Part shown: piece after piece, positions 1 through 7,160 of the stretch | How positions within the stretch are numbered: position 1 is the stretch's first letter | How the letters are laid out: each line of letters starts with the position of its first letter | Origin: DATCKG01 sp036562385 | GTDB lineage: Bacteria; Bacillota; Sulfobacillia; Symbiobacteriales; Symbiobacteriaceae | NCBI GenBank assembly: GCA_036562385.1 | Contig: DATCKG010000072.1 | Coordinates: forward strand, 1 to 25,678 | Length of the DNA stretch: 25,678 bases | Direction: 5' to 3' | Notes under the pieces: model-generated | Told to the model about the DNA's origin: nothing | Database searches by the model: none | Seen by the model: the letters and a program-made list of their open reading frames with translations, nothing else | Position numbers and translations under genes: made by a program

Positions 1-1
1 G

Positions 2-325
2 TTCAGCGACCGTCAGCTTCTGGCCCGGGCTGAAGAAGAATTGGAGCGGATGCAGCAGATCCATGCCGAGCCGGTCTTCGCCACGCTGCTGAACACCGAC
101 CAGGAGACCTCCGGCTCCGACTCCAGCGGGTCCGATGAGGAAACCCTCTCCGGCTCCGGCGACGGCAGTGGTGAGGAGGGCGAAACTGAGGTCGCTGCCA
201 ACGAAGGGGACAGCACAGGCGACACCGACGAGAACGAAAACGAAGACGATGCCGATGCCGATGATGACACCGACGAAGACGGCGACGAGAGCGGCGCGGA
301 CAGCACCGGTGAGGAAACCAACTAA
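2..325 (+). CDS. C-terminal part of an unknown protein with a highly acidic tail (5' end outside window)
   Basis: The reading frame is open from the first complete codon at base 2 to a TAA at 323-325, so the gene starts upstream of the window. The first ~35 visible residues look like an ordinary helical end (an ARAEEELERMQQ segment). The remaining ~70 residues are almost entirely Asp, Glu, Ser, Gly and Thr, with no aromatic and almost no basic residues, and should be disordered. An ATG at 41 lies in frame, but nothing suggests it is the true start. I do not recognise the family from this fragment. The gene converges on secF and shares the hairpin just downstream. The acidic tail could bind cations or basic partners, but that is speculation. 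Confidence 0.6.
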   Translation, partial: FSDRQLLARAEEELERMQQIHAEPVFATLLNTDQETSGSDSSGSDEETLSGSGDGSGEEGETEVAANEGDSTGDTDENENEDDADADDDTDEDGDESGADSTGEETN

Positions 326-338
326 AGGGAAATAAGAA

Positions 339-368
339 AAGCCGCCCGGGTATCTTGCCGGGCGGCTT
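339..368. terminator. Bidirectional intrinsic terminator between the acidic-tail gene and secF
   Basis: Arms AAGCCGCCCGG (339-349) and CCGGGCGGCTT (358-368) pair perfectly around an 8-nt loop. Read on the minus strand the stem is followed by a T-rich run (TTTTCTTA), so it best serves the end of the secDF transcript. Read on the plus strand it follows the acidic-tail gene by 13 nt but has a weaker T tail. Confidence 0.85.
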
Positions 369-399
369 ATGCATCTGTTCATACCACTGGAATTTCCTA

Positions 400-1329
400 T
401 CAGGCCTGGGCCGGCTTAGGGGAGCGGCCGGGACGCCGATTGTTCTCCTCGTGCCGCTTCCAGAGGAACCACAGGGCACTGGCCACAAAGATGGAGGAAT
501 ACGTACCGGCAATCACGCCCAAGAACAGGGTCATGATAAAGTCCCGGATGGTCTCGCCGCCCCAGATCAGCAGGGCCAGCAGCATGAACAGCACCGACAC
601 ACCGGTGTACAGGGACCGGGTGATCACTTCCTGGATGGAACGGGTGGTGAGGGCCTCCAGGTCCTCCCCCTTCTTGCGCTTGCGCAGATTCTCACGAATC
701 CGGTCAAACACCACGATGGTGTCGTTGAGGGAATAGCCCAGCAGCGTCAGCATCGCGGCCACAAAGGCCGAGTTCACCTCGACCCGGAAAATGGACATCA
801 GGCCGAGGACGACGATCACATCATGAACCAGAGCCGTCACCGCGGTCACGCCGAACTTCAGTTCGAAACGGAACCAGATATAGACGACCTGCAGCACCAG
901 GGCGATGCCGAGGGCCAGGAGCGCCTTGCTGGTCAGCTCCCGGGAGACGGTGGCCGAAACGGTGTCTTCACTGAGGATCGTAAAGGAACCGATCCCCCTC
1001 AGCCCTTCCATCAGCCGTTGCCGCACGTCGTCGGTCATCTCAGGGGTGCGGATCAAAAACTCCGTCACCTCGTCAGGGTTCCCCGTCTTCGGCTCCACCT
1101 GCTGCACCTGGGGAGTGAGACCCAGGACGTCGTAAGCGACCTGCTCCACCTGGGCACTGGGTACCTGTCCCTCAAACTGCACGTCTAGCAGATCGCCGCC
1201 GGTAAAGTCAATGCCCAGCTTCAGGCCCACGGTGGCCAGGGAAACGATGGCGGCGATCATCAGAACGGCAGAGAAGATCAAGAACGGCTTCGCGTACCGC
1301 ATATAGTTGACCCGTGTCAACCAGGACAT
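400..1329 (-). CDS. secF: Protein translocase subunit SecF
   Basis: Membrane subunit of the SecDF complex, which uses the proton gradient to help SecYEG pull exported proteins across the membrane. The 309-residue protein begins MSWLTRVNYM. It has an N-terminal TM helix, the LGIDFTGGDLLDV motif after TM1, a periplasmic-type domain, then a TM bundle with the conserved YSLNDTIVVFDRIREN motif. The frame is open further upstream, but the ATG at 1329 is preferred because it overlaps the secD stop by one base (TGATG), as expected for translational coupling. Its length is normal for SecF. SecD and SecF are separate genes here, unlike the fused SecDF of Bacillus subtilis. The transcript ends at the hairpin at 339-368. 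Confidence 0.95.
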   Translation of the reverse strand: MSWLTRVNYMRYAKPFLIFSAVLMIAAIVSLATVGLKLGIDFTGGDLLDVQFEGQVPSAQVEQVAYDVLGLTPQVQQVEPKTGNPDEVTEFLIRTPEMTDDVRQRLMEGLRGIGSFTILSEDTVSATVSRELTSKALLALGIALVLQVVYIWFRFELKFGVTAVTALVHDVIVVLGLMSIFRVEVNSAFVAAMLTLLGYSLNDTIVVFDRIRENLRKRKKGEDLEALTTRSIQEVITRSLYTGVSVLFMLLALLIWGGETIRDFIMTLFLGVIAGTYSSIFVASALWFLWKRHEENNRRPGRSPKPAQA

Positions 1330-2567
1330 CACTGCGCCACCTCCTTGATGCCGAACAGGTTCTTGCCGAACCACCCGGTGGCGACGCAGAGATTGATCAG
1401 CCAACGGGTCACCGTGATGGCAGTGAACATGGAGATCAGAACGCCGACGATCAGGGTGAGGGCAAAGCCCTTCACGCCGCCGGTGCCCAAGAACCAGAGG
1501 ATGATGCCGGCGATCACCGTGGTCAGGTTGGAGTCGATCACCGCGGCATAGGCCCGGTGGAAGCCGGCCTGGATGCCGGACCGGAGGCCCTTGCCGCTGC
1601 GCAACTCCTCCTTGATGCGCTCAAAGATAATCACGTTGGCATCCACGGCCATGCCGATGGACAGCAGCAGGCCGGCGATGCTGGGCAGCGAGAAGGTCGC
1701 CCGGACAGCCACCAGAAAGCCGATGGTGAGGTACGCGTACAGCGTCAAGGCCAGGCAGGCCATCAGCCCCGGAATCCGGTACAGGAGCAGCATGAACAGG
1801 ACCACGGCAGCCATGCCGATGATGCCCGCCTTGGCGGACTTCATCAGCGAATCAGTACCCAGCGTCGCGGAGACCACCCGGTTCTCCTTCACCACCAGCT
1901 TCACCGGCAGCGCGCCGCCGTTGATCAGCCCCGCCAGCTGGGATGCCTCCTCCGCGGTGAAATCACCCGTAATCTGGGCCTCGCCGGTGGTAATCACGTT
2001 CTGGACCACCGGTGCGGAGATCACCTCATCATCCAGCACGATGGCAATCCGCTGGTACAGGAACTTTTCAGTGGCCTCAGCAAACTTCTTGGGTCCTTCG
2101 CCCTTGAGCTTCAGCGTGACTACATAATTGCCATAGCCCGTGGATGCAACGCCGGCCTGGGCCACGTCCTCACCGGTCAGCACCACGTTGCCTTCAGGGT
2201 CCACAAACTTCAGGGAGGCAGTCCGGCCCACCACTTCCCGGGCCTTTTCCGGATCATCCAGACCCGCTAGCTGAATCACGATCCGGTTGGTGCCCTCCTG
2301 CTGAATCACCGGCTCACTGAGGCCGAGGGCGTCGATCCGGCGCTCAATGACCTGCATGGCCGCCCGGACCGATTCCGGGGTAACAGGCCCCAGCTCAGGA
2401 TCTTCCTCCGCCTCCAGCACCATATTTACGCCGCCCTTAAGGTCAAGTCCCAGGATGATATGGTCCGTGATTGGATACACCTTTGTGAAAATAACCCCAA
2501 TCAGGACCAGGATTGCCATCACAAGCGCCAGGATCGTCGCCGATACCCAACCCGAAGCGGCCCGCAT
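1329..2567 (-). CDS. secD: Protein translocase subunit SecD
   Basis: Larger partner of SecF in the Sec-associated, proton-driven export motor. The 412-residue protein has TM1 near residues 10-30, the LGLDLKGGVNMVLE motif, a P1 domain that is short compared with proteobacterial SecD, and a C-terminal RND-type bundle containing SIGMAVDANVIIFERIKEEL. The start at 2567 has an ideal AAGGAGG ribosome site about 6 nt upstream. The gene is directly upstream of secF with a one-base overlap. It lies 66 nt after the HD-domain gene and probably shares the transcript that starts at the lepB promoter, since I see no separate promoter or terminator between them. Confidence 0.95.
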   Translation of the reverse strand: MRAASGWVSATILALVMAILVLIGVIFTKVYPITDHIILGLDLKGGVNMVLEAEEDPELGPVTPESVRAAMQVIERRIDALGLSEPVIQQEGTNRIVIQLAGLDDPEKAREVVGRTASLKFVDPEGNVVLTGEDVAQAGVASTGYGNYVVTLKLKGEGPKKFAEATEKFLYQRIAIVLDDEVISAPVVQNVITTGEAQITGDFTAEEASQLAGLINGGALPVKLVVKENRVVSATLGTDSLMKSAKAGIIGMAAVVLFMLLLYRIPGLMACLALTLYAYLTIGFLVAVRATFSLPSIAGLLLSIGMAVDANVIIFERIKEELRSGKGLRSGIQAGFHRAYAAVIDSNLTTVIAGIILWFLGTGGVKGFALTLIVGVLISMFTAITVTRWLINLCVATGWFGKNLFGIKEVAQ

Positions 2568-2633
2568 GGCCTGTCCTCCTTCACTGTGGAATCGAATGCG
2601 CCAGATATGTCCTGTGCGAGCCAGAGCAGCCGG

Positions 2634-3299
2634 CTACAGCAGCCGTGTTCCGTTGATCACGAGTTCAAACTGGCAGCCCAGGCTCCGGGCAGCCCGCCGG
2701 CACATGATCATCCGCACCATAAAGATCTCAAAATACTCCATGATGGCGATGATCGAAGTGTCAACCGTCAGCGTCAATCGGATCACGTTCTGCTCCGGCA
2801 GTGCGGTCAGTTCGCTGTAGGTGACTGCATAGTTAACCCGGTCGTGAATGTCGAAGGTGGCCAGATCCTGGTTCCGCACACGACTACGGTGCACGTCCGA
2901 CTTGTCCGCAAGGATCAGGGCCGCCGCGACGTCGTTGACCGGATTCCCCACCTCCTCTTCGTGGTTGCCAATCGCGGCCATGACCGTCGCGACCTCTTCC
3001 GGCGGCATGCCCATACGGCTCAAGATGCAGTAGGCCAGCATGGCGCTGGTCTGCCCGTGATCGTGGCGGTTCACCATGTTGCCGATGTCGTGCAAGAGAG
3101 CCGCGATGCCTGCCAGTTCCTGACGGCGGCGGGGCAGCCCCAGTTGACTCATCAGTTCCATGGCCCGCTGGGCCACCAGTTTCACATGCCGGGAACCGTG
3201 CTCGGTAAAGCCGAGGGCCTGCATCGTCTCCTGCGCCATCGCGATGAAAGCCTGCACTTCGGGGTCCTGGAGCACCTGCTCAAAACCAACCTCGGCCAT
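2634..3299 (-). CDS. HD-domain phosphohydrolase
   Basis: A 221-residue soluble protein of the metal-dependent HD superfamily. The metal-site motifs are in the expected order: an early HGSRH segment, LLHDIGN, HDHGQTSA, IGNHEEE and the later LADKSDV aspartate. HD proteins hydrolyse phosphomonoesters or nucleotides, but the substrate cannot be told here. A GTG at 3308 is in frame, but the ATG at 3299 is chosen because the AAAGGG ribosome site sits about 8 nt before it and would abut the GTG. The gene lies 27 nt after lepB and 66 nt before secD, so it is probably co-transcribed with the secretion genes. A functional link to export is suggested only by position. Confidence 0.85.
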   Translation of the reverse strand: MAEVGFEQVLQDPEVQAFIAMAQETMQALGFTEHGSRHVKLVAQRAMELMSQLGLPRRRQELAGIAALLHDIGNMVNRHDHGQTSAMLAYCILSRMGMPPEEVATVMAAIGNHEEEVGNPVNDVAAALILADKSDVHRSRVRNQDLATFDIHDRVNYAVTYSELTALPEQNVIRLTLTVDTSIIAIMEYFEIFMVRMIMCRRAARSLGCQFELVINGTRLL

Positions 3300-3326
3300 C
3301 CGCCGCACCCTTTCCCGTACGCTGCT

Positions 3327-3944
3327 CTACTCGGTGTCGTCAGCGGCTGCATACGTCCGCGGATAGTACAGCGGACCGTCCGAGAAGCGACTCGGGGGCC
3401 AGAACATAAAGAAAGCCTTACCTTCCACCAGGTCGATGTCCACGGGGCCCATCATGCGGGAATCGTAGCTCCGCCCGCGGTTGTCCCCCATCACATAAAT
3501 AGTGCCCTCCGGCACAACCACCGGCGGCGTGTCCGGATAATCGGTGTACAGCGTGTTCTTGTACGGCTCCTCCAACGGCTTCCCATTAATGTAAACGACC
3601 CCGTCGCGCACCTCCACCGTCTCCCCGGCCACGGCCACCACTCGCTTGATCAGGTCACGGCCCTGCACGGGGTTCCGCAACACCACAATCTCGCCGGGAA
3701 GGGGATCCCGGAAGCGGTAGACCAGTTTGTTTACCAGGAGACGTTCGTTGCTGTGCAGCGTGGGCTCCATGGATTCGCCTTCCACCAGGTACACCTGCAC
3801 GACAAAGCCGCGAATCAGCAGTGCCACCAGCAAGGCGACCGCCAGCGTCTCGGCCCACTCCACCAACGGGTGGCGGCGGCGGGTTGCGCGCGGAGTCACC
3901 CCGGTGGTACCTGCCTCCGGTGGTCTCTCAGGACCTTGGCTCAT
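3327..3944 (-). CDS. lepB: Signal peptidase I
   Basis: Membrane-anchored Ser/Lys protease that cleaves signal peptides from exported proteins. The 205-residue protein has a cytoplasmic Pro/Arg-rich head, one TM helix at about residues 30-50, the catalytic serine in VEGESMEPTL (Ser58), the catalytic lysine in RDLIKRVVAV (Lys100), and the VMGDNRGRSYDSR box. It is the single-TM, Gram-positive type (SipS-like). The frame opens upstream, but the ATG at 3944 has a strong GGAAGGAGAGG site 6-8 nt before it. A sigma-A-type promoter lies upstream at 4020-4049. Its neighbours secD and secF act earlier in the same export pathway. Confidence 0.95.
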   Translation of the reverse strand: MSQGPERPPEAGTTGVTPRATRRRHPLVEWAETLAVALLVALLIRGFVVQVYLVEGESMEPTLHSNERLLVNKLVYRFRDPLPGEIVVLRNPVQGRDLIKRVVAVAGETVEVRDGVVYINGKPLEEPYKNTLYTDYPDTPPVVVPEGTIYVMGDNRGRSYDSRMMGPVDIDLVEGKAFFMFWPPSRFSDGPLYYPRTYAAADDTE

Positions 3945-4019
3945 CCGGACCTCTCCTTCCCATGGATTGCCCGATATGTGCGAACACCGGCCGTTCGGCA
4001 AATCCGGCGCACGAAGTTC

Positions 4020-4049
4020 ATTGTACGCCTCCGCACCGAAGATCGTCCA
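4020..4049 (-). promoter_or_regulatory. Probable sigma-A promoter of the lepB-HD-secDF transcript
   Basis: On the minus strand, TGGACG (4049-4044), an 18-bp spacer and TACAAT (4025-4020) match the -35/-10 consensus well. The predicted start near 4013 gives a leader of about 70 nt before the lepB ATG. It lies in the 117-bp gap after pxpA, where a new transcript would be expected. Confidence 0.6.
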
Positions 4050-4061
4050 GCACCGGTGCCT

Positions 4062-4814
4062 TTATCCGGCAGGCCCTACCACCACACCGGCCCCTTCCAG
4101 CCGCTCCCGGATCCGCCGGATCAAGTTTACCGCATCCGGCGTATCGCCGTGGACACAGATGCTCTCCGCCACCACCGGCACCCGGGAACCGTCCACTGCG
4201 GTCACATATCCGATGGTCACCATCTCCAGGGCCCTTTGCGCCACCGTCTCCGCGTCGTGGATCACCGCCCCCGGCAGCCGGCGGCTGACCAACTGCCCCT
4301 CGGGGGTGTAGGCGCGGTCCGCAAAGACCTCCTGGACGACCCGCAGTCCGGCCTCCCTGGCCACCTCGGCCATGACAGAGCCGGACTGGGCAAAGATGAG
4401 CAGGTTGGGGTCAAAGGAAGCCACCGCCCGGGCCACGGCCTCGGCGGTGCGCCGATCCCGCTGTGCCGTGTTGTACAGAGCGCCGTGAGGCTTGACGTGC
4501 CGCAGCGGCACTCCCACCACCTTGCAGAAGGCCTGGATCGCTCCCATCTGATAGATCAGGTCGTTCTCCAGTTCCGTCGGGTCCACTGCCATGGCCCGCC
4601 GCCCGAATCCCACCAGGTCCGGATAGCTCACGTGAGCACCCACCGCGACACCATATTTGGCCGCCAGTTCCACCGTCCGCCGCAGCACCTGGGGGTCGCC
4701 GGCGTGAAAGCCGCAGGCAATGTTGGCGCTGGTAATGAGGGGCATCACCTCCTCGTCCAGTCCCAGGGTGTAGATGCCGAAGCTTTCGCCCATATCACAG
4801 TTCAAATCGACCAT
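4062..4814 (-). CDS. pxpA: 5-oxoprolinase subunit A (LamB/YcsF family)
   Basis: Member of the LamB/YcsF family. In bacteria PxpA works with PxpB and PxpC to open 5-oxoproline (pyroglutamate) to glutamate using ATP. The 250-residue protein has normal length and shows all hallmark segments: LNCDMGESFG at the N-terminus, ANIACGFHAGDP, GAHVSYPD, HVKPHGALYN and the C-terminal CVHGDTP. The ribosome site is AAGGGAG before the ATG at 4814. pxpB and pxpC are not adjacent and not in the window, which is unusual because they normally form one cluster. The gene follows the PTS gene by 40 nt and may be the last gene of that operon. Family assignment is firm; the exact substrate in this context is inferred. 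Confidence 0.9.
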   Translation of the reverse strand: MVDLNCDMGESFGIYTLGLDEEVMPLITSANIACGFHAGDPQVLRRTVELAAKYGVAVGAHVSYPDLVGFGRRAMAVDPTELENDLIYQMGAIQAFCKVVGVPLRHVKPHGALYNTAQRDRRTAEAVARAVASFDPNLLIFAQSGSVMAEVAREAGLRVVQEVFADRAYTPEGQLVSRRLPGAVIHDAETVAQRALEMVTIGYVTAVDGSRVPVVAESICVHGDTPDAVNLIRRIRERLEGAGVVVGPAG

Positions 4815-4854
4815 CCGCCCACTCCCTTTCGTTGCAGCATCTTGGGCTCCCGTC

Positions 4855-6303
4855 CTAGCCCTGTGTCATCCGGCCCCGTATCCGGTCCGCCAGTTCGCCG
4901 GCCCGGGTGCCCACCACCACCTGGACGTCCCCCGGCCCCGTCCGCAGCACCGCAGCGGCGCCCAGGCTCCGAAGCCGCTGGGTATCGACCCGGTCCGGAT
5001 CCCGCAGGCTCACCCGCAGGCGGGTCATACAGGCCTCCAGTCCCAGCAGGTTCTCCCGGCCCCCCAAGGCCGCCAAAAAGGCCTCCGCCTCATCCACCGG
5101 TGCCTCGGTGCTGCCGGAACCGTCGAGCCGAGCGGCGGCAGGCTCCGTGTGTTTCGCGGGCGCCCCCGGCTGCGCCGGGGCCGCCTCCTCCGGCGCCGGT
5201 TCCTCGGAAGCCACCTGCCCCAGCACCGGCGGACGGCGCCAGCGGATCACCGCCCGGAAAACCAGGTAGTAGAGCGTTCCGTGCAAGAGCCCCAGCGGCA
5301 GCAACAGCATGCCGTTCTGCTGCCGGTGCCAGTTGATCAGGATCATGGGCAGCGCGTATCCGCCCAGGTGAATGTCCAGGGCCCAGGCCACCAAGGAAGC
5401 CATTCCCGAAAGGAGCACGTGCAGGGCGAAGAGCAGCGGCGACGCAAAGATGAAGGCAAACTCCACCGGCTCCGTCACCCCCAGCATCGTGGCCGAGAGG
5501 ATGCCGGCGGTCATCAGCCCCACCACCCGCCGCCGCTGGTCGGGCCGGGCTTCGTGGATCAGGGCCAGAGCCGCCCCCACCGGGGCAAAGCCCAAGGTCA
5601 GGAAGAACCCGCTCAGAATCCGCCCTGCCTCGGGATCCCCGGCCAGAAAGCGCAGGTACTCCCCCATCACCATCTGACCGGTAGCCGGGTCCACCCAGCC
5701 ACCCAGTTGGGTGTCCACAAACTGGATCAGGATGTGGTGCAGTCCGGTGGGAATCAGCAACCGCAACACCGCACCGTACACAAACGCGCCTGCGCCCCCG
5801 GCGTGCTGGATCCATTCTCCCAGAAGCAGGATGCCCCGCTGCAGCCAGGGCCACACCAGCCCGAACAGATATCCCAGCGGTACCCCCGCCAGTATCGCCG
5901 CCAGGGGCCCCAGCCGCCGGCCGCTGAACATGGCGAGAAATTCGGGCAGCGTCCGCTCCTTTACCCGGTTGTACAGCCACGTGCAGACCGCGCCGGCCAC
6001 GATGCCGCCCAGCACCCCCACGTTCAGAGCTGGGTCGCCGGAGACCGCCGACGCCACCGACGTCATGGTCAGGAAGCCGGCCGCCACCGAGAGGACAGCC
6101 ATGGCCTCCCCCGCAAAGCCAACGCTGATCGCGAGGCCGAAAAAGAGCGGTAGCCAGGAGCGAATCAAGGCCATTGCGGCCTTCTCCAGGGGGTGTATCC
6201 CCGCCTGGATGCCTGCCGCCAGCAGTACCGCGGCCACCGGCAGCATGGTGACCGGAATGACCAGGCTGGCTGCCACCCGCTGAAAGAAGATGTTGCGACC
6301 CAC
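4855..6303 (-). CDS. PTS EIICB component, glucose/N-acetylglucosamine family
   Basis: Sugar permease with a fused phosphotransfer domain. It carries a hexose or amino sugar across the membrane while phosphorylating it. The 482-residue protein has an EIIC domain of about 360 residues with many TM helices, the substrate-site-like LGVTEPVEFAF motif and LPEFLAMFSGRR. A Pro/Ala/Glu-rich linker (about 365-400) leads to a C-terminal EIIB domain with the phosphorylated cysteine in LEACMTRLR (Cys425). The GTG start at 6303 has AGGGAGG 7 nt upstream. No EIIA domain, HPr or EI is present, so these must come from elsewhere. It follows the deacetylase gene by 12 nt. The subfamily resembles NagE/PtsG rather than the chitobiose (Lac-type) systems; exact sugar uncertain. 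Confidence 0.9.
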   Translation of the reverse strand: MGRNIFFQRVAASLVIPVTMLPVAAVLLAAGIQAGIHPLEKAAMALIRSWLPLFFGLAISVGFAGEAMAVLSVAAGFLTMTSVASAVSGDPALNVGVLGGIVAGAVCTWLYNRVKERTLPEFLAMFSGRRLGPLAAILAGVPLGYLFGLVWPWLQRGILLLGEWIQHAGGAGAFVYGAVLRLLIPTGLHHILIQFVDTQLGGWVDPATGQMVMGEYLRFLAGDPEAGRILSGFFLTLGFAPVGAALALIHEARPDQRRRVVGLMTAGILSATMLGVTEPVEFAFIFASPLLFALHVLLSGMASLVAWALDIHLGGYALPMILINWHRQQNGMLLLPLGLLHGTLYYLVFRAVIRWRRPPVLGQVASEEPAPEEAAPAQPGAPAKHTEPAAARLDGSGSTEAPVDEAEAFLAALGGRENLLGLEACMTRLRVSLRDPDRVDTQRLRSLGAAAVLRTGPGDVQVVVGTRAGELADRIRGRMTQG

Positions 6304-6315
6304 GGGCGTGCCTCC

Positions 6316-7149
6316 CTATCCCTGTGAGGTCGTTGCCAGATCCCGAAAGCTGATCAATCGGATGCCGTATTCCCGGATCGCCCGTTGAGTCTCCGGGGCC
6401 GTGAGGGCCGCCAGTTCTACCTCCCGCTGGGCCTGCAGGGAGGAGAGGGATCGGAGCTGGTCATCGACCCGGCCGGGATGGCAGATCAGCTCCGTGACGC
6501 CGGCAGGCAGGTGCTCCAGCCGCCTAAGCAGCCCCGGCAGGTCGAAATCTCCGGCACGGGTTGCGTCGGGGCAGCGCAGGCCGGATTCCTTGATCACTTG
6601 GCAGGACCGCCGGATGTACCGGTCTACGATCAGACCGGCCCCTGTCCAGCGGGCAAAGGTCCCGGCCGGGGCAGTATCCGGGTAAAGGCAGCGCACCGCC
6701 GGGATGCCGTAGGTTCGGGCCACGGCCACCATCACCTCGGCAAAGCCGGGGTAGCCCTGCAGGTAGTGGTGGGTATCCAGATGGGTGGGCAGCCGGCCCA
6801 GGAGCTGAATCCCCCGCTCCACCTGGGCGCACCATTCCTTGCGGGCCTCCTCCGGATCGACCCGGAAGCGCAGGTGCAGCAGCGCCTTGGAGAAGCGACC
6901 CTCCGCGTTGACCAGCGTGGGCACCTCCCGGGGAGGCAGCACCGGTGTGCCGGTGGTCAGGTTCAGGTGGATCCCCACCCCGAGATCGGGTGCGTCCCGC
7001 AAGAGGGCGGCCATCTCCTCCGCCCGGGGCAGGTTGACCAGAAAGGTCGTGGAGGTAAGGATTCCCTCCCGGTGGGCCTGGAGGATGCCGCGGCTGACCG
7101 CTTCCGACAGGCCGAAATCATCCCCGTTGACGATCAGGTACCGCTCCAT
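6316..7149 (-). CDS. chbG: ChbG/YdjC-like carbohydrate deacetylase
   Basis: YdjC/ChbG-family metal-dependent deacetylase of 277 residues. In E. coli ChbG removes one acetyl group from chitobiose-6-phosphate or chitotriose-6-phosphate, a step needed before the GH4 enzyme ChbF can act. Visible motifs are VNGDDFGLS near the N-terminus (Asp10/Asp11), GIHLNLT, LPTHLDTHHYLQGYP (metal-binding histidines) and the C-terminal LICHPG. The frame is open far upstream, over the GH4 gene, but the ATG at 7149 with an AAGGGGTGGG site before it is the natural start. It lies 11 nt after the GH4 stop and 12 nt before the PTS gene, which supports a single operon for acetylated amino-sugar use. Confidence 0.9.
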   Translation of the reverse strand: MERYLIVNGDDFGLSEAVSRGILQAHREGILTSTTFLVNLPRAEEMAALLRDAPDLGVGIHLNLTTGTPVLPPREVPTLVNAEGRFSKALLHLRFRVDPEEARKEWCAQVERGIQLLGRLPTHLDTHHYLQGYPGFAEVMVAVARTYGIPAVRCLYPDTAPAGTFARWTGAGLIVDRYIRRSCQVIKESGLRCPDATRAGDFDLPGLLRRLEHLPAGVTELICHPGRVDDQLRSLSSLQAQREVELAALTAPETQRAIREYGIRLISFRDLATTSQG

Positions 7150-7160
7150 CTTCCCACCCC

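Noticed and set aside
2460..5336. Very long plus-strand open frame (958 codons) across secD, the HD gene, lepB and pxpA
   Set aside because: It is antisense to four clearly recognisable genes, has a His/Arg/Pro-rich composition typical of shadow frames in GC-rich DNA, and shows no domain I recognise.
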